From: Staphylococcus durrellii
GTDB lineage: Bacteria > Bacillota > Bacilli > Staphylococcales > Staphylococcaceae
DNA length: 64,000 bases
Assembly (NCBI RefSeq): GCF_015594545.1
Contig: NZ_JADIIO010000001.1
Coordinates: forward strand, 248,001 to 312,000
Reading direction: 5' to 3'
The notes beneath the pieces were generated by a model, which made no database searches, was not told the DNA's origin, and saw nothing but the letters and a program-made list of their open reading frames with translations. The position numbers and the translations under genes were made by a program. Positions 55,936-64,000 of this stretch are shown here, one piece after another (position 1 is the stretch's first letter; the number at the start of each line of letters is the position of its first letter).

Positions 55936-55986
55936 CGATATATCGTTGACGTATTTCGATATATCGTTTATAATTTCGATATATCG
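55936..55986 (+). promoter_or_regulatory. padR promoter with three phased operators
   Basis: TTGACG (55946-55951) and TATAAT (55969-55974) at 17-bp spacing. The 10-bp palindrome CGATATATCG occurs exactly at 55936-55945, 55957-55966 and 55977-55986: before the -35, inside the spacer, and after the -10. Spacings of 21 and 20 bp put all three on one DNA face. Cooperative self-repression by the PadR protein is the likely meaning. Confidence 0.88.
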
Positions 55987-56007
55987 AAATTAAGAAAGGT
56001 GATTAAT

Positions 56008-56589
56008 ATGTTTAGAAGACAATTTGAAGAAAAAGCACAACATATGAGAAGAAGAATGATGAACAAAGATGGATTTGGATTTGGAGGACATGGCCCTGAA
56101 GATATGGAACGCGCATTTAGAGCACGTGGAAAGGATCGTTTCTTTAAGAAAGGTAATTTACAGTTTGTGATTTTAAAAATGTTACAAGATGAATCAAAAC
56201 ATGGTTATCAAATTATTAAAGACTTAGAAGAACGTTTTAAAGGATTTTATTCTCCAAGCCCGGGCTCTGTATATCCCATTTTACAAATGTTAGAAGACAG
56301 AGAATTTGTATCAACTTCACGAGATGGTAAGAAGAAAGTATATACAATAACAGAAGAAGGCGAACAATTTTTAGCAGATAATATGAAAAATGATGATATG
56401 TTACAACGCATGGAACAATTTAAAAATATGGACTTTGAAGCAATGAAAGCAATGCGTGGCGAGCTACAAGAATTATTCAAAAAATTTATGTTAGCTGGCA
56501 AAGAAGCGATGAATGATGATGAAAAGAAACAACAATTTAAAAAGTTTGTTGAACAAACAACAGCAGATTTAGATAATTTATATAAATAA
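56008..56589 (+). CDS. PadR-family transcription repressor
   Basis: A 193-residue regulator. Residues ~45-125 form the PadR winged helix (LQFVILKMLQDESKHGYQIIKDLEERF, then SPSPGSVYPILQMLEDREFV), and the C-terminal helices are K/E/M-rich for dimerisation. The N-terminal 40 residues are Arg/Gly-rich. ATG 56008 after AAAGG is used in place of the GTG at 55999. It precedes a TetX-like monooxygenase by 14 bp and probably represses both genes, released by the compound the monooxygenase attacks. Confidence 0.9.
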   Translation: MFRRQFEEKAQHMRRRMMNKDGFGFGGHGPEDMERAFRARGKDRFFKKGNLQFVILKMLQDESKHGYQIIKDLEERFKGFYSPSPGSVYPILQMLEDREFVSTSRDGKKKVYTITEEGEQFLADNMKNDDMLQRMEQFKNMDFEAMKAMRGELQELFKKFMLAGKEAMNDDEKKQQFKKFVEQTTADLDNLYK

Positions 56590-56603
56590 AGAAGGAATAT
56601 GAA

Positions 56604-57752
56604 ATGACTAGTAACAAGGCTAATAAAAGTATCGCAATTATAGGCGGTGGCCCTGGTGGCTTAATGCTTGGATTATTATTACAACAACAAGGTTATGAAT
56701 ATACTGTTTTTGAAAAAGCGCACCCATCTATTAATAGTGAACGCGGTAGGTCATTGGACATACACGATGATAGTGGACAATTGCCAATCATCGAAGCTGG
56801 CATTTATAATCGTTTCAAATCATTAGTAAGATATGATGGCGAGGACACTAAAGTTATTGCTAAAGATGGCACAATTATATTTGAAGAAGATGCCGAAGGT
56901 GAAGGTGGCAGACCAGAAATTGACCGTGGCGAACTGTGTGATATTATACTCGAACAAATCGATAACAATAATATTAAATATGGCTATATATTTGAATCAC
57001 TAGAACGTTTATCTAATAATAAAGTAGCCGTATCGTTTACAAATGGTGAAGTTGAACAATTTGATTTAGTAGTAGGTGCAGACGGAGCATTCTCTAAAGT
57101 AAGACCATACTTGTCGACGGTAGATGCTGACTATACAGGTATTTCAATGGTTGAAATAAATATTGATGATGTTAAAAATAATTACCCAGAGTTAGCGACT
57201 TATAACAAAAATGGGAAGGCAATGGCACTGGGTGGTAACCAAGCATTATTAGCTCAATTAAATGGGGATGGACGCATAAAAGTGTATGTGTCATATAGAG
57301 CGCCTAAGGAACAATTAGACACTTACAAACAGTTATCAATGAGTGAATTAAAAGCTCAGTTACTAAGTGATTTTGATGACTGGCATGAAGATTTAAAAGC
57401 GTATATTCACGCTATGAGTGATGATGTTTTATTTAGAAGAATATATAAATTGCCTATCGGATTCAATTGGAATCATGATGCTCAAGTGACAATGTTAGGT
57501 GATGCGGCACACTTAATGAGTCCTTTTGCTGGCGAAGGTGTAAATACTGCATTATATGATGCGTATATTTTTGTAGAAGCATTAAAAGCGAATGATGATT
57601 TTGATGAGGCAATACGCCAATACGAACAACAAATAATAAGTTACGCACAAGACAGAGCACAAGAATCACAAGACAATTTAGAATTAATGTTTGCACCTGA
57701 TGGTGCACAACAAATGGGAGAGTTCTTTAATTTTGTTGAAAGTGAAGCATAA
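56604..57752 (+). CDS. TetX-like FAD-dependent monooxygenase
   Basis: A 382-residue class A flavin monooxygenase. FAD motifs: GGGPGGLMLG near residue 14, the RGRSLDIHDDSGQ region resembling TetX LDLHxxSGQ, PEIDRGELCDIIL, and GDAAHLMSPFAGEGVNTAL near residue 300. The C-terminal YEQQ-AQESQ segment also follows TetX. It hydroxylates an aromatic or polyketide-like substrate with NAD(P)H and O2; tetracycline inactivation is possible but unproven. Operon with padR; strong terminator follows. GAAGGAA ribosome site. Confidence 0.85.
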   Translation: MTSNKANKSIAIIGGGPGGLMLGLLLQQQGYEYTVFEKAHPSINSERGRSLDIHDDSGQLPIIEAGIYNRFKSLVRYDGEDTKVIAKDGTIIFEEDAEGEGGRPEIDRGELCDIILEQIDNNNIKYGYIFESLERLSNNKVAVSFTNGEVEQFDLVVGADGAFSKVRPYLSTVDADYTGISMVEINIDDVKNNYPELATYNKNGKAMALGGNQALLAQLNGDGRIKVYVSYRAPKEQLDTYKQLSMSELKAQLLSDFDDWHEDLKAYIHAMSDDVLFRRIYKLPIGFNWNHDAQVTMLGDAAHLMSPFAGEGVNTALYDAYIFVEALKANDDFDEAIRQYEQQIISYAQDRAQESQDNLELMFAPDGAQQMGEFFNFVESEA

Positions 57753-57793
57753 AAAAACCATTACTATCTATTCAGGATAGTAATGGTTTTTTT
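57752..57793 (+). terminator. Terminator of the padR-monooxygenase operon
   Basis: AAAACCATTACTATC pairs with GATAGTAATGGTTTT with a short loop, then a T run. It directly follows the stop codon. Confidence 0.88.
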
Positions 57794-58138
57794 AATCTAA
57801 TAAAAATCATGAAATCGTAAAATAGTATGACATATTAGTAAAAACTCAGCCGTATTTTAATATTAAATTATGTATAGAAAGTGTATTTTTAAAAATTAGC
57901 CGAAAAATTATAAAAGCTATAACGTTGTCTAATTAAAAGAAAAGATGAATTAAAAAACCGTTATATTAGTTCTAAGTCAGATACTTAATAGGATATCATA
58001 AATTAATGAAGACCGAAGTAGTTGTATAAATCATTAATTTTTTTAGAAAAATTTAAACATTTTAGTTGTTATTTAACCTTTAATATGACATACTCATTAA
58101 AATTAGTATAACATATTAAATTTGAAGAGGTGTTCATT
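57794..58138. other. Intergenic region before ppdK, nothing specific seen
   Basis: 345 bp, AT-rich. It must carry the ppdK promoter, but I see no clear consensus, cre site or RNA motif. Confidence 0.5.
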
Positions 58139-60778
58139 ATGACGAAATTAATATACGCATTTGATGAAGGTAAAAAAGGCATGAAAGACTTATTAGGAGG
58201 TAAAGGTGCAAATTTAGCCGAAATGAAACGTCTCGGCCTGCCCGTACCGGATGGGTTCACGATTACGACAGCGGCCTGTATTAATTATCTTGAACAAGGG
58301 GGTCAGTTGTCAGAAACTCTATTATCAGAACTTCATGAACAATTAACGGACTTCTCGGCACGTACGAATAAAGCATTCTCATCTAAAGATAACTTATTGT
58401 TAGTATCAGTGCGTAGTGGTGCTAAAATTTCAATGCCGGGAATGATGGATACAATCTTAAATTTAGGATTAAATGATGCAAATGTAGAAAAGTTAGCACA
58501 AAAAACAAATGACGAACGTTTTGCATATGACTGTTACCGTCGTTTATTGCAAATGTTTGGAGAGGTTGTCTATGCTGTACCTATGACAGCGTTTGATACA
58601 TATTTTAATGATTTTAAAAAGCAACACGGTTATGAAATTGATGCCGATATACCGGCAGAAGGATTACAAGAAATATGTGAACGTTATAAAGCTATCTATA
58701 AAGAAAAAGTGAATAAGCCATTCCCACAAGAACCAATTGTTCAATTAACAGAAGCGATTGAAGCGGTCTTCAAATCTTGGGATAACGACCGCGCTCGCGT
58801 ATATAGGCAGTTAAATGACATACCTTATAACATAGGGACTGCAGTAAACGTGCAAGAAATGGTCTTCGGTAATAGCGGTGAGCGTAGTGGTACAGGAGTA
58901 GCCTTTACACGTAATCCTGGTACGGGTGAAGCTAAGTTATTTGGAGAATATTTGTTGAATGCACAAGGTGAGGATGTTGTTGCTGGTATTCGTACGCCAA
59001 AAGATATAACTACATTGCATGAGCAAATGCCACAAGTACACCAACAATTTGTAGAAGTGTCGCAAAGTTTAGAACAGCATTACAAAGACATGCAGGATAT
59101 TGAGTTTACGATTGAAAATGAGCAACTTTATATTTTACAAACGAGAAATGGTAAACGTACGGCGAATGCAGCGATTAACATCGCGGTCGATTTAGTAGAA
59201 GAAGGTGTTATTAGTAAAGCGGATGCTATTAACCAAGTAGAAGTTAAATCAATAGAACAATTATTACATCCTAATTTTGATAAACAAGCTTTAGCAAATG
59301 CGACCGTCATTTCTAAGGCTGGTTTGCCGGCAAGCCCAGGTGCAGCAACTGGCAAAATTGTATTCTCAGCAGAAGATGCAAAACTTCAAGCGGAACAGGG
59401 GCATAAAGTTATTTTAATGCGTCCAGAAACATCTCCAGAAGATATCGAAGGTATGGTAGCGAGTGAAGCGATAGTCACAACGCATGGAGGTATGACATCG
59501 CATGCTGCTGTAGTCGCTCGTGGTATGGGCAAATGTTGTGTGACAGGTTGTGCTGATTTAGAAATTAATACTCAAGAACGTACGGTCACATTCCCACAAG
59601 GTGTCTTACAAGAAGGTGATATTGTATCAGTAGATGGAGCCAATGGTGATATTTATGTTGGAGAAATTGATACTATTAACGCACAGCGAAGCGCAGCGTT
59701 TAGTCAATTCATGCAATGGTCAAAAGATATTGCTCAATTAAGCGTACGTATGAATGCTGAAACAGCTCAAGATATCGAAGCAGGGTACCAATTTGATGCT
59801 ACTGGCATTGGACTTGTAAGAACTGAGCATATGTTCTTTGCACCTGAACGTCTAGTTGAGATGCGTCGCTTTATTTTAGCGCATAATCAAGAACAACGTA
59901 TTGCAGCATTAAATAAAATTAGCACATATCAAACCAATGATTTTGAAAAGATTTTAAAGCAATCTGAAGATAGACCAACAATCATTCGTTTATTAGATCC
60001 TCCGTTACATGAATTTTTACCTCGCTCTGAAGAAGAAAGAGAGAGCGTAGCACAGCAACTAAATGTGCCGACAAATGAATTAAATAAATATATTGAACAA
60101 TTACATGAAGTAAACCCTATGTTAGGTCATCGTGGCTGTCGTTTAGCCATTACTTATCCTGAATTGTATGAAATGCAAGTAGAGGCGATTATAAATAGTA
60201 TGATTCGTTTGAAAGCACAAGGTATAGAAACGAATCCAGAAATAATGATTCCTCTAGTATCAACAGTGGAAGAGTTTAAAACGTTAAAAGTAATGATTGT
60301 AGATAAGATTGAAAGAATGACACGAGAAAGCGGTCAGCAATTAAATTATGCTATTGGAACAATGATTGAAACGCCAAGAGCTTGTTTAATTGCCGGTGAG
60401 ATAGCTAAAGAAGCAGATTTCTTTAGCTTTGGTACTAATGATTTAACACAATTGACTTATGGTTTCTCACGTGATGATGCAGGTAAGTTCATCAATGCAT
60501 ATTCAGAACAAGGCATAATGGAAATTGATCCTTTCCAAACACTTGATGTCGATGGGATGGGTCAATTAATTAAATTAGCTTCTGAACGGGCTAAAGCAGC
60601 AAATCCTAATATTAAAATAGGTGTCTGTGGCGAGTTGGGAGGAGATATGAAATCTATCGTATACTTCAATACCTTACCAATTGATTATGTGTCTTGTTCA
60701 CCATTCAGAGTACCAGGTGCTATCTTAGCAACGGCTCAAAGTGCAGTAGAAAGTGGGCGATTAAGTGTTCAACACTAA
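58139..60778 (+). CDS. ppdK: Pyruvate, phosphate dikinase
   Basis: An 879-residue enzyme interconverting pyruvate + ATP + Pi and PEP + AMP + PPi. Domains in order: ATP-grasp (1-~340), phosphohistidine swivel with the catalytic His in TTHGGMTSHAAVVARG (near 450), and the PEP barrel ending with the cysteine in GVCGELGG (near 830). ATG 58139 lies 8 nt after AGAGG. It overlaps its regulator by 14 bp. It permits gluconeogenic PEP formation from pyruvate, useful on lactate or amino acids. Confidence 0.94.
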   Translation: MTKLIYAFDEGKKGMKDLLGGKGANLAEMKRLGLPVPDGFTITTAACINYLEQGGQLSETLLSELHEQLTDFSARTNKAFSSKDNLLLVSVRSGAKISMPGMMDTILNLGLNDANVEKLAQKTNDERFAYDCYRRLLQMFGEVVYAVPMTAFDTYFNDFKKQHGYEIDADIPAEGLQEICERYKAIYKEKVNKPFPQEPIVQLTEAIEAVFKSWDNDRARVYRQLNDIPYNIGTAVNVQEMVFGNSGERSGTGVAFTRNPGTGEAKLFGEYLLNAQGEDVVAGIRTPKDITTLHEQMPQVHQQFVEVSQSLEQHYKDMQDIEFTIENEQLYILQTRNGKRTANAAINIAVDLVEEGVISKADAINQVEVKSIEQLLHPNFDKQALANATVISKAGLPASPGAATGKIVFSAEDAKLQAEQGHKVILMRPETSPEDIEGMVASEAIVTTHGGMTSHAAVVARGMGKCCVTGCADLEINTQERTVTFPQGVLQEGDIVSVDGANGDIYVGEIDTINAQRSAAFSQFMQWSKDIAQLSVRMNAETAQDIEAGYQFDATGIGLVRTEHMFFAPERLVEMRRFILAHNQEQRIAALNKISTYQTNDFEKILKQSEDRPTIIRLLDPPLHEFLPRSEEERESVAQQLNVPTNELNKYIEQLHEVNPMLGHRGCRLAITYPELYEMQVEAIINSMIRLKAQGIETNPEIMIPLVSTVEEFKTLKVMIVDKIERMTRESGQQLNYAIGTMIETPRACLIAGEIAKEADFFSFGTNDLTQLTYGFSRDDAGKFINAYSEQGIMEIDPFQTLDVDGMGQLIKLASERAKAANPNIKIGVCGELGGDMKSIVYFNTLPIDYVSCSPFRVPGAILATAQSAVESGRLSVQH

Positions 60779-61595
60779 GAATAACGACAAATTAACGATA
60801 TTCGTCATTTCTGACTCTATCGGAGAGACAGCACAGCGTATGATACACGCTACTTTGTCACAATTTCCAGATTTAAATCACATTGCTATAGAAAAATTTG
60901 CATTCATTAAAAGTGAGGAAGAATTAGTAGGTATACTAGATCGTGCCGTCGCTAAATCTGCAATTGTAGTGACGACTCTAGTAAATCCTGATTTTAATAG
61001 AGTGGGATCGAGTTATGCGAAAGAAAAAAATATAGCATATATAGATTATATGTCAGGATTAATTGAATTTATCCAAAATCGAACGCATAGTGAACCAATT
61101 TTGGAAAGTGGTGCTTTACGGAAGTTAGATGAACAATATTTTAAACGTATTGAAGCGATTGAATATTCGGTGAAGTATGATGATGGTAAGCATTTTACTG
61201 ATATAGGCGAAGCGGATGCCTTAATTATCGGTGTTTCTAGAACTTCAAAAACGCCTTTGAGTATGTATTTAGCTAACAAAGGGTATAAGATTGCTAATAT
61301 TCCACTTGTGCCTGAAGTAGACATACCAGATGAAGTCTATAAAAATAAAAAAATGAAAGTCTTTGGTTTAACTGCCAGTCCCAACTATATAATGAATATT
61401 CGTAGTGAACGTGTAAAAGTTTTAGGTTTAAGTGGACCTACAAATTATAACAGTATGGAACGTATTAAAGAAGAATTGGCTCACGCAGAAGAGGTGTTTC
61501 ATAAATTAAACGCTAACGTAATTAATACGGAATACAAATCTATAGAAGAATCTGCTTTCTATATAGAGAAATTTTTAATTGACGAATCTGTATAA
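60765..61595 (+). CDS. PPDK regulatory protein (Ser/Thr kinase and Pi-dependent phosphorylase)
   Basis: A 276-residue DUF299/PDRP protein that inactivates PPDK by ADP-dependent phosphorylation and reactivates it by phosphorolysis. The P-loop-like GVSRTSKTPLSMYLA is near residue 152, and the N-terminal ISDSIGETAQRM is conserved. GTG start at 60765 lies inside the ppdK 3' end, out of frame, so translation is coupled. Family membership is firm; regulation of this PPDK follows from the operon. Confidence 0.93.
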   Translation: MFNTKNNDKLTIFVISDSIGETAQRMIHATLSQFPDLNHIAIEKFAFIKSEEELVGILDRAVAKSAIVVTTLVNPDFNRVGSSYAKEKNIAYIDYMSGLIEFIQNRTHSEPILESGALRKLDEQYFKRIEAIEYSVKYDDGKHFTDIGEADALIIGVSRTSKTPLSMYLANKGYKIANIPLVPEVDIPDEVYKNKKMKVFGLTASPNYIMNIRSERVKVLGLSGPTNYNSMERIKEELAHAEEVFHKLNANVINTEYKSIEESAFYIEKFLIDESV

Positions 61596-61597
61596 TC

Positions 61598-61643
61598 AAA
61601 AAAGTGCTATTGCAATTTAAGAAATTTGCGATAGCACTTTTTT
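61598..61643 (+). terminator. Terminator of the ppdK operon
   Basis: AAAGTGCTAT pairs with ATAGCACTTT, extended by GCAA/TTGC, with a T run. Confidence 0.85.
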
Positions 61644-61831
61644 GCGCATGCTAACTGAAATTTATGATAAGGAACAATGTGTAGATACACATACATGTAA
61701 TGGGTGATTTAATTTTATGATTATTAAATCCAAGCTATATTATATGAATATCATTATTTTTTGAAATATGTTTAAATAGTAATACATGTGACAATAAATA
61801 GATTTTAGTTGAACAAAACGAGGTGTTCTTT

Positions 61832-63322
61832 TTGCAAATACTGTTAGATGCAAGTGTAAGTCCTATTTATAAAGGGATATTACTTTTCTTCTTCGGAATA
61901 AATATTATTTTAGCTTTTATCATTATCTTCTTAGATAGAGATAGAAGAGATGCAACGTCCACATGGGCTTGGTTGTTGCTATTATTCGTAATGCCTATCT
62001 TTGGTTTTATTTTGTATATTTTCTTAGGACGTACAGTAAAGCTAAAAAGTTCTTATTATTCAAGTAAAGGCGACAATGTTGAAGATAGTAAGCAACGTGC
62101 TAAAAATCAAATTAAATCGTCGACAGAGCACGTTTTGTCTGACGATGACCCAATTACTAAGAAACATTCTGATATAGTCTATTCATTGCTCGTAAAAGAT
62201 CAATCGTTTTTAAGCAATAATAATCACGTCGATGTATATACAGACGGTCATGACTTGTTTAACCAAATGAAAGAAGATTTACGCAATGCACAAACTTATA
62301 TTCATATGGAATATTATATTTTAGAATTGGATGGTATAGGAAATGAAATAGTTGAAATCCTGGAACAAAAAGCCAAAGAAGGCTTAGAAGTTAAGTTATT
62401 ATATGATGCCGTTGGATCAAAAAAGTTACGTAAATATAAATTTAAAGAATTCCAAGAAAACGGAGGGCAAGTTGAAGCATTCTTTAAAGCGAGATTTATT
62501 CCTTTCTTGAATTTTAGAGTGAATAACCGCAATCACCGTAAAATTTTAATTATAGACGGCAAAAAAGGTTATGTAGGTGGCTTTAACATTGGCGACGAAT
62601 ACTTAGGTTTAGATGAGAAAATTGGTTACTGGAGAGACTCACATCTTAGAATTCAAGGTGATGGTGTCGACGCCTTACAACTAAGCTTTATCCAGGATTG
62701 GAATTCTCAAACGAGCAATGAACAGCTTGGCTTTGTGGATAAATATTTCCCGGACAATGCTTATCCTGGTGGCAATGTAATGCTACAATTAGGCCTCAGT
62801 GGTCCAAGTGATACATGGCATCAAATTGAATTTGGTTATTTAAGAATGATTATGAGTGCAAAAGAGTCTATTTACATTCATACACCATACTTCGTACCTG
62901 ATAAAGGCTATATCAATGCATTACGTATAGCCGCTAAATCGGGCGTCGACGTTCAAATGATTATTCCTAATAAACCAGACCAACCTTTAGTCCATTGGGC
63001 TACATTATCTAGTGTGGCAGAACTGATTCAAGATGGCGTAAAAGTTTATACGTATGAGAATGGGTTTATTCATTCTAAGATGATGGTTATAGACGGAGAA
63101 GTATCCAGCATTGGTTCTGCAAATATGGATATACGTAGTTTCGAATTAAACTTTGAAGTAAATGCCTTTATTTATAATGAAGGTATTGCAACTAAATTAA
63201 CTGAAGCATTTAAAGAAGATTTGAAAGTATCTAAAGAATTAACTAAAAAACGTTATGATGAACGTTCTGGTTGGGTTAAATTCAAACAGTCAATCGCTAA
63301 ACTTGCTTCACCAATCTTATAA
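61832..63322 (+). CDS. cls: Cardiolipin synthase
   Basis: A 496-residue phospholipase D-type enzyme joining two phosphatidylglycerols into cardiolipin. Two N-terminal membrane segments (PLDc_N, about 8-62) are followed by two HKD motifs: HRKILIIDGKKGYVGGFN near 234 and HSKMMVIDGEVSSIGSAN near 412. TTG 61832 behind GAGGTG is used rather than the GTG within that site. Staphylococci usually have two cls genes; which this is cannot be told. Confidence 0.93.
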   Translation: MQILLDASVSPIYKGILLFFFGINIILAFIIIFLDRDRRDATSTWAWLLLLFVMPIFGFILYIFLGRTVKLKSSYYSSKGDNVEDSKQRAKNQIKSSTEHVLSDDDPITKKHSDIVYSLLVKDQSFLSNNNHVDVYTDGHDLFNQMKEDLRNAQTYIHMEYYILELDGIGNEIVEILEQKAKEGLEVKLLYDAVGSKKLRKYKFKEFQENGGQVEAFFKARFIPFLNFRVNNRNHRKILIIDGKKGYVGGFNIGDEYLGLDEKIGYWRDSHLRIQGDGVDALQLSFIQDWNSQTSNEQLGFVDKYFPDNAYPGGNVMLQLGLSGPSDTWHQIEFGYLRMIMSAKESIYIHTPYFVPDKGYINALRIAAKSGVDVQMIIPNKPDQPLVHWATLSSVAELIQDGVKVYTYENGFIHSKMMVIDGEVSSIGSANMDIRSFELNFEVNAFIYNEGIATKLTEAFKEDLKVSKELTKKRYDERSGWVKFKQSIAKLASPIL

Positions 63323-63331
63323 GACGATTTT

Positions 63332-63361
63332 AACCAGAAGAGTTTCTCTTCTGGTTTTTTC
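63332..63361 (+). terminator. Terminator of cls
   Basis: Perfect 11-bp stem AACCAGAAGAG / CTCTTCTGGTT with a TTT loop, followed by T residues. Confidence 0.9.
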
Positions 63362-63465
63362 TATGTGAAACGTATACATTTAATAGCAACTAATGATAAG
63401 ATAAATTCGATTTAGTACAGACGTTAAGATGGGGACATATAGGGATGCAACAAGGGGGATGACTT

Positions 63466-64000
63466 ATGAAACATAGCAATGATACTTTTATCTATCGAGA
63501 GTTATATAACAATCTAAAAGAAGATATTTTATCTTTCAAATATGACAGTAATGAAAAACTGCCGTCTAAAAGAGAAATGGCTCAAAACCTTAATGTGAGT
63601 GTTAATAGCGTAAAAACTGCATATGAACAACTACTGGAAGAAGGATACATTTACACCCAAGAGCGTAAAGGTTATTTTATAGAACCACTCGAAAAATTAA
63701 TCGTCGAACCACAGGTTACGAATACAGTTACGACATCAACTCATCAGCAAGAACAGCAATATCGTTATTCATTTTCACATATGAGTACGGATATTACGCA
63801 ATTTCCAGTTGATACATGGACAAAGTTAATGAAACAAGTCTTTAAGCATTATAGTCATCGTTTATCAGCGATTCCTGATTTAAAAGGTCCGATTGAATTG
63901 AGACAAGCCATCGCCAAATTAGTGTCTTATAAACGTGGTATTCAATGTAATGCGCAACAAATCGTCATAGCTTCAGGTACGAATGTCTTGCTTAAGCAAA
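63466..64000 (+). CDS. MocR-type regulator, 5' part (runs off window)
   Basis: The first 178 residues are visible. A GntR winged helix (KLPSKREMAQNLNVSVNSVKTAYEQLLEEGYI) spans residues ~10-75, and the start of a fold-type I aminotransferase domain (DLKGPIELRQAIAKLVSYKRG) follows. ATG 63466 has an AAGGGGGA site. PdxR, the regulator of PLP synthesis, is one candidate of this type; the C-terminal part and neighbour genes needed to decide are outside. Confidence 0.85.
   Translation, partial: MKHSNDTFIYRELYNNLKEDILSFKYDSNEKLPSKREMAQNLNVSVNSVKTAYEQLLEEGYIYTQERKGYFIEPLEKLIVEPQVTNTVTTSTHQQEQQYRYSFSHMSTDITQFPVDTWTKLMKQVFKHYSHRLSAIPDLKGPIELRQAIAKLVSYKRGIQCNAQQIVIASGTNVLLKQ

Noticed and set aside
1-64000. 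Prophage, insertion sequence or genomic island
   Set aside because: No transposase, integrase or flanking direct repeats; gene content and codon use look uniform.

Overview
The window is a low-GC Firmicutes chromosome segment that reads as a coagulase-negative Staphylococcus. The evidence is a YSIRK/LPXTG surface protein, the mpsABC bicarbonate system, a fad operon ending in a fadX-type CoA-transferase, and strong AGGAGG ribosome sites with frequent TTG/GTG starts. A nickel lactate racemase operon, a pyruvate phosphate dikinase pair and a complete sulfate assimilation operon argue against S. aureus and fit the saprophyticus/xylosus side of the genus; the species is inference. I saw no phage, insertion sequence, CRISPR array, rRNA or tRNA.

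Layout. 1-2.8 kb: end of a fatty-acid degradation operon (acyl-CoA synthetase, CoA-transferase, minus strand) with a cre-like operator and an 8-codon upstream reading frame. 2.9-5.4 kb: a TPP riboswitch controlling a short-chain dehydrogenase and a flavin-dependent monooxygenase. 5.4-14.3 kb: repeats, amino-acid permease, two LysE-type exporters with MocR and AraC regulators, a large LPXTG protein and an SMR efflux protein. 14.3-18 kb: LysR/YeiH pair and a cre-controlled aldehyde dehydrogenase. 18-23.2 kb: mpsABC behind a long leader with a terminator. 23.3-25.6 kb: MFS exporter and divergent LysR.

25.6-34.2 kb is the most interesting block. A PdtaS/EutW-type kinase and an ANTAR regulator precede the ethanolamine permease EutH. 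Convergent to it is an operon of aldehyde dehydrogenase, glutamine-synthetase-like ligase and short-chain dehydrogenase, with a divergent M20 peptidase. No ammonia-lyase (eutBC) or microcompartment gene is present. The set matches a B12-independent route: ethanolamine to gamma-glutamyl-ethanolamide, oxidation to gamma-glutamyl-glycine, then hydrolysis. Terminator hairpins lie in the leaders of both eutH and the catabolic operon, as expected for ANTAR antitermination.

34.4-44 kb is one operon for sulfate assimilation and siroheme synthesis (cysH, cysJ, cysI, sumT, sirB, sirC, a TSUP permease, sat, cysC). 44-50.5 kb holds flavohemoglobin, a PAP2 phosphatase, a second TSUP permease, a nitroreductase, an amidohydrolase, two small membrane proteins and a structured repeat. 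50.5-54.7 kb is larA-larE-larB-larC with a cre site at the promoter. Then come a type I pantothenate kinase, a PadR regulator with three phased operators driving a TetX-like flavin monooxygenase, ppdK with its regulatory kinase/phosphorylase, cardiolipin synthase, and the start of a second MocR regulator.

Several starts were moved from the longest open frame to the codon that fits the ribosome site. Two regulators, LysR near 15.2 kb and the kinase near 25.7 kb, have no ATG/GTG/TTG at the position their family requires and seem to use AUA and AUU or to be damaged at the start.
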